From: Nostoc sp. CHAB 5824
Lineage (GTDB): Bacteria > Cyanobacteriota > Cyanobacteriia > Cyanobacteriales > Nostocaceae
Assembly: GCF_020829665.1 (NCBI RefSeq)
Contig: NZ_JAIVFT010000019.1
Coordinates: 62,001 to 126,000, forward strand
DNA length: 64,000 nt
Direction of reading: 5' to 3'
The notes under the pieces were generated by a model that did no database searches, was not told the origin of the DNA, and was given only the letters and a program-made list of their open reading frames with translations. A program made the translations under genes and the position numbers. This document shows positions 60,483-64,000 of this stretch, in pieces (position 1 is the stretch's first letter; each line of letters opens with the position of its first letter).

Positions 60483-61592
60483 ATGGAGAGTCTCTCTGTA
60501 GTGTCAAACCGAATTGTTAATAAAATTACAATATTACTGGCAATTACATCTACAGCAACCTTGGTTGGGTTTAGCTCTTATCGTTTACTATTACCATTCC
60601 AGATGGTTACACCTGGCGTTATGCCGTTACCAATCATTCAACCTTATCAAACTCTCAAAGGGCATTCAGCGTGGATTTATGCGATCGCTATCAGTTCAGA
60701 TGGTAATACTTTAGCTAGTGGTAGCTATGATGGCACGATCAAGATTTGGAATCTGCACACTGGCAAATTACTCCACAGTTTTAAAGGTCATGCTGATGCA
60801 GTTGCATCTTTGGCGATTAGCACTGATCAGCGTGTACTCGCTAGTGGCAGTTGGGATAATCGAATTAAACTTTGGAATCTGGAAACAGGAACTCTCATAC
60901 GTACCCTTGATGGGCATAAAGACGATATACAAGCTATCGCTATAAGTCCCAATGGAAAATTGCTTGCTAGTAGCAGTGCTGACAATACCATTAAGCTTTG
61001 GAATCTGGACACAGGCCAAGAACTCTTTACACTCCAGGATGTAGGCTGGGCAAAGTCTGTTGCTTTTAGCCCCGATAGCCAGAAGTTAGCCAGTGGCAGT
61101 AGAGATAGCTCCATCAGAATTTGGCAGCTAAACACTGGCAGTCCGACACTCATACAAACTCTCACAGGGCATTCCCAAGGAGTATCTTCTGTTGCCTTCA
61201 GTCCTGATGGGCAAACCCTTGCCAGTGGCAGTATGGATAAAACCATCAAACTGTGGCGGCTAGGCGATCGCAAATTGTTGCACACTCTAGCGGGGCATTC
61301 CCAAGCCGTATGGTCTGTTGCCTTTAGTCCGAATGGACAGACCTTAGTTAGTGGTAGTTATGACAGAACAATCAAGCTCTGGAATCTAGCTAGTGGTAAA
61401 CTCCTTGCTAACTTCGCAGGACATACCAAGTCTGTATGGTCTGTTGCCTTTAGCCCTAATGGGCAAACCTTAGTAAGTGGCAGTGGTGACGAAACTATCA
61501 AACTTTGGTCTATACCTCGCCATACCACTGCTCATACTCAAACACTTGAAAGATATTTAACCCCACATTTGACATCCAGTCTTAGCAAATGA
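60483..61592 (+). CDS. Membrane-anchored seven-bladed WD40 protein
   Basis: The 369-residue protein has an N-terminal hydrophobic segment (about residues 15-38, ITILLAITSTATLVGFSSYR), then seven WD40 repeats from about residue 57 to 345, enough for one complete beta-propeller. Repeats carry the pattern GHSxxVxSVAFSPNGQTL followed by SGSxDxTIKLW. The most regular are the last three. The propeller would lie outside the cytoplasm if the first helix is a signal anchor. WD40 proteins are scaffolds; no partner is suggested here. The start is ATG 60483 (MESLSVVSNR). Confidence 0.9.
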   Translation: MESLSVVSNRIVNKITILLAITSTATLVGFSSYRLLLPFQMVTPGVMPLPIIQPYQTLKGHSAWIYAIAISSDGNTLASGSYDGTIKIWNLHTGKLLHSFKGHADAVASLAISTDQRVLASGSWDNRIKLWNLETGTLIRTLDGHKDDIQAIAISPNGKLLASSSADNTIKLWNLDTGQELFTLQDVGWAKSVAFSPDSQKLASGSRDSSIRIWQLNTGSPTLIQTLTGHSQGVSSVAFSPDGQTLASGSMDKTIKLWRLGDRKLLHTLAGHSQAVWSVAFSPNGQTLVSGSYDRTIKLWNLASGKLLANFAGHTKSVWSVAFSPNGQTLVSGSGDETIKLWSIPRHTTAHTQTLERYLTPHLTSSLSK

Positions 61593-61691
61593 CATTCGTG
61601 GCTACGCAGATGCAGTCCACCTCTAGGGACTAACAAAGAATCATCGATATATTCTGATTCAGCAACGCTACTTTTTGTGACTAATTAGTTT

Positions 61692-61807
61692 AGGACTTAC
61701 GCACAAGAGATCCCCCAACCCCCTTAAAAAGGGGGCTTTTAGAGTTCCCCCCTTTTTAAGGGGGGTTAGGGGGGATCTAGGTTTCAGGTTTTCAGTGCGT
61801 AAGTCCT
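61692..61807. mobile_element. MITE with AGGACTTACGCAC terminal inverted repeats
   Basis: The ends AGGACTTACGCAC (61692-61704) and GTGCGTAAGTCCT (61795-61807) are a perfect 13-bp inverted repeat. T-A dinucleotides flank both sides, consistent with a TA target duplication (IS630/Tc1 type). The interior AGATCCCCC / GGGGGGATCT with AAAAAGGGGG / CCCCCCTTTTT stems resembles the interior of the element at 17832-17970. It encodes no protein. It lies between the WD40 and ABC transporter genes. Confidence 0.85.
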
Positions 61808-61882
61808 GTAGTTAACTATTCAGAAACTCCCCAAAAACTGATAGCGTCAAACAAAGGAAAATATCGTTGTGGACGTTACAGC

Positions 61883-63607
61883 TTGAAAACGCGCTCTAAT
61901 TATTGGCAACTGCTGCCTTATATCCGACTCCAGTGGCAAACGATCGCCAAAGGACTTGTTGGGATCTTGGGATACGTGCTGGCGACATTAGTGTTGATAA
62001 ATCTCGCTGGTAAATTGGCAACTCCCTTTGCACAAGGTAATGTAGTCGCGATCGCTCAAATAACTGGCAGCTGTGCTTTAGTGTTTCTTGTTAGAGGCTT
62101 GTTTCAGTCTATACAAGATATGTATATGGCGAAAGCTGCTTTAAGAGTTGCTTTTCATCTCCGTCAGCAAGTCTACGCCCATCTTCAAAAGCTTAATCTC
62201 AGCTATTTTGAAACCGCAAAAGCAGGTGATTTATCTTACCGCCTCACAGAAGATGTTGACCGGGTTGGCGAAGTGGTAAATAAAGTATTTCACGACTTTA
62301 TCCCCTGTATTTTGCAGTTGCTAGCAATTCCGATTTACATGATTTACCTGAATTGGCAACTGACACTAGCAACAGTGATTGTTGCCCCGCTGATGGGTAT
62401 TTTAGTCGGCTGGTTTGGTGAACGGTTACGCAAGTATTCCTTAAAAAGTCAAAATCGCGTATCGGGTTTATCAGCCATTCTCGCGGAAGTTTTCAACGGT
62501 ATTCGTTTGGTACAGGCTTTTGCTGCTGAAAATTACGAAATCGCCCGCTTTGGCCATGAAGCAGAACGCAGTCTCAAAGCAAAATACTCAGCCGAACGCC
62601 TGAAAGCGATTCAGATTCCCATCATCGGATTTTTGGAAGCCTTAAGTGCGTTATCGTTACTGATAGTGGGAGCGTGGCAAATTTCCCAAGGTAACTTGAC
62701 AGTGGCGAATTTTTTCAGTTATCTGGCGGCGGCGGCGCTGTTAATTGATCCCATTGGTCATACTACTAACAACTACAACGAATTTAAGCAGGGTGAAGCA
62801 TCTGTTGATCGCGTTTTTGAATTGATGGCAATTCAACCGACGGTGACAGAAAAGATAAATGCGATCGCTCTACCTCCAGTCAACGGCAAAGTAGAATATC
62901 GTCATATTTCTTTTGCTTATAAACCAGGTGAACCTGTATTAAAAGATATTAGTTTATTGGTATCGCCAGGTGAAGCGATCGCTCTTGTGGGTGCTTCTGG
63001 TGCTGGTAAAACCACATTTGTGAATCTTCTCCCGCGTTTTTACGATCCTGAAGTTGGTCAAATTTTCATTGACGGTGTTGATATTCGAGATGTCAAACTG
63101 CATAGTCTGCGACGACAAATTGGGATTGTTCCTCAAGAAACCATCATGTTTTCGGGGACAATTGCCCAGAATATCGCTTTTGGACAAGATGTTTTTGACA
63201 TGGAAGCAGTTAAAGAGGCGGCGAAAATTGCTAATGCCCATCAGTTTATTAGCCAACTGCCAGAAGGTTATCAGACTTGGGTGGGTGAACGTGGGGTAAA
63301 CTTATCAGGTGGACAAAGACAAAGAATTGCGATCGCTCGTGCTGTTCTGCTCAATCCCCAAATTTTGATTCTTGATGAGGCGACATCAGCATTAGATTCT
63401 GAGTCAGAAGCGCTGGTACAAGAAGCCCTGGAAAGACTGATGGAAAAACGGACAGTATTTATTATTGCTCACCGTTTATCGACAGTTAGGAGGTGCGATC
63501 GCATTTTAGTTCTCGAACAGGGACAAATTGTCGAATCAGGAACCCATGAAGAATTATTAGCTCTAGAACGTCGCTATGCGCGATTTTATGCCCAGCAGTT
63601 TAGTTAG
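61883..63607 (+). CDS. ABC exporter (fused permease-ATPase, MsbA/HepA-like)
   Basis: This 574-residue half-transporter forms a homodimeric exporter for lipids, polysaccharide precursors or peptides. Six helices occupy about residues 1-310. The ATPase domain has Walker A VGASGAGKTTFVNLLPRFYD, Q-loop IGIVPQETIMFSGTI, signature VNLSGGQRQRIAIARAVL, Walker B ILILDEATSALD and H-loop FIIAHRLSTVRRCD. The TTG at 61883 gives MKTRSNYWQLL; no ATG lies nearby. The overall plan resembles MsbA and the heterocyst-envelope exporter HepA, but there are no exopolysaccharide genes in the window to assign it. It is preceded by a MITE. Confidence 0.9.
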   Translation: MKTRSNYWQLLPYIRLQWQTIAKGLVGILGYVLATLVLINLAGKLATPFAQGNVVAIAQITGSCALVFLVRGLFQSIQDMYMAKAALRVAFHLRQQVYAHLQKLNLSYFETAKAGDLSYRLTEDVDRVGEVVNKVFHDFIPCILQLLAIPIYMIYLNWQLTLATVIVAPLMGILVGWFGERLRKYSLKSQNRVSGLSAILAEVFNGIRLVQAFAAENYEIARFGHEAERSLKAKYSAERLKAIQIPIIGFLEALSALSLLIVGAWQISQGNLTVANFFSYLAAAALLIDPIGHTTNNYNEFKQGEASVDRVFELMAIQPTVTEKINAIALPPVNGKVEYRHISFAYKPGEPVLKDISLLVSPGEAIALVGASGAGKTTFVNLLPRFYDPEVGQIFIDGVDIRDVKLHSLRRQIGIVPQETIMFSGTIAQNIAFGQDVFDMEAVKEAAKIANAHQFISQLPEGYQTWVGERGVNLSGGQRQRIAIARAVLLNPQILILDEATSALDSESEALVQEALERLMEKRTVFIIAHRLSTVRRCDRILVLEQGQIVESGTHEELLALERRYARFYAQQFS

Positions 63608-63726
63608 CCAGGTTAAATACTCATTAGCTTATTACCCACATCAGACAATCCCCGCTTCGTTGCTATCCCGCCTCGGAATAGAATTCCAAGCCTAATAGCG
63701 AAAGTCCTCTAAAGCGGACTGAGTAG

Positions 63727-63759
63727 ATGATTTTAGTCCACTTGAGTGGACTTAAGCTA
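63727..63759. repeat. 33-bp dispersed repeat with AGTCCACTTGAGTGGACT palindrome, copy 2
   Basis: This is the second copy of the repeat at 51798-51830, with the same palindromic core and flanks (ATGATTTT/TAAGCTA). A degenerate half-copy (AGTCCTCTAAAGCGGACT) lies just before it at about 63703-63720. Confidence 0.8.
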
Positions 63760-63817
63760 TCAGCCTGGAACTTCAGTTCCGGGCGCGATGTCTGTAAACA
63801 CGACTATTTAACTTTGA

Positions 63818-64000
63818 CTACCCCCTAGACTGAATTGCCTTAATTAAGTCATAAAAAGGTTGCCAATTATCTTCCTGAGCAATTGATTCCCAAATAGATT
63901 CAATTACAGGTCTTAATAATGCCGTTTTGGGATTATGAACAGCTAGAGTTTGGGCAATTACATCGATGCAATTGCGCTCCAAATCATTCAAAATTTTATG
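63818..64000 (-). CDS. C-terminal end of an unrecognised protein, 5' end outside window
   Basis: An open minus-strand frame reaches the end of the window and stops with TAG at 63818. Its last 60 residues include NDLERNCIDVIAQTLAVHNP and end DNWQPFYDLIKAIQSRG. There is no membrane helix. The segment is too short for a family call by me; the codon pattern and clean stop make it a real gene end. Confidence 0.6.
   Translation of the reverse strand, partial: HKILNDLERNCIDVIAQTLAVHNPKTALLRPVIESIWESIAQEDNWQPFYDLIKAIQSRG

Overview
The window looks like chromosome from a filamentous, probably Nostoc/Anabaena-type cyanobacterium. The evidence is the very frequent HIP1 octamer GCGATCGC, the cyanobacterial core genes (Rubisco chaperone raf1, ycf34, the phylloquinone methyltransferase menG), short heptamer tandem repeats, and many small palindromic dispersed repeats of the kind known from heterocyst-forming strains. 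The placement is inferred; there is no rRNA or tRNA gene here to confirm it.

Layout. 1-4.4 kb: an NRAMP metal importer (cut by the window start) divergent from a His-rich heavy-metal P-type ATPase, then a decayed Rpn-type nuclease. 4.5-9.1 kb: DUF445 membrane protein, menG, a REC-GAF response regulator and raf1. 9.8-13.9 kb: aquaporin Z and a UvrD-like helicase, the helicase lying between two inverted MITE copies. 14.2-17.8 kb: GNAT acetyltransferase, ChaB, DUF1345 and DUF1499 proteins, and a class V (alanine-glyoxylate type) aminotransferase. 17.8-21.3 kb: repeat-rich stretch with a large conserved membrane protein, three candidate single-span microproteins and a transporter remnant. 21.4-31.1 kb: MlaE-type permease, PotA-type ATPase, then a cell-wall block (two tandem PBP2 genes, a serine beta-lactamase-fold protein, a VanY-type carboxypeptidase) and an AEC carrier. 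31.2-36.2 kb: tsaB, ycf34, CCA-adding enzyme, and an exported gamma-carbonic-anhydrase-like protein with a downstream exported protein and an upstream 58-residue secreted peptide. 36.5-37.1 kb: nested inverted-repeat elements around a 21-bp minisatellite. 37.4-42.2 kb: an MprF-like set, with flippase-like and synthase halves encoded separately around two periplasmic esterases. 42.6-51.6 kb: an unrecognised 464-residue protein, a PAS histidine kinase, a DUF4212/SSS symporter pair, a TPR lipoprotein, an RNase D-like exonuclease and a BON lipoprotein. 51.9-64 kb: a membrane-anchored NACHT NTPase, SMC, a PRC-barrel protein, a ferric-reductase-like membrane protein, a WD40 protein, an ABC exporter and the 3' end of one more gene.

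The strongest unifying theme is repeat invasion. At least six families of short palindromic or tandem repeats occupy the intergenic DNA. Some have entered reading frames (SMC at three places, the helicase once) or supplied a stop codon (the REC-GAF gene). The main functional hypotheses are a lipid aminoacylation/deacylation module (MprF halves plus esterases), a peptidoglycan-remodelling block, a tandem gamma-CA-like protein whose two halves keep complementary metal ligands, and a STAND/NACHT protein with a possible membrane effector. No CRISPR array, rRNA or tRNA was seen.
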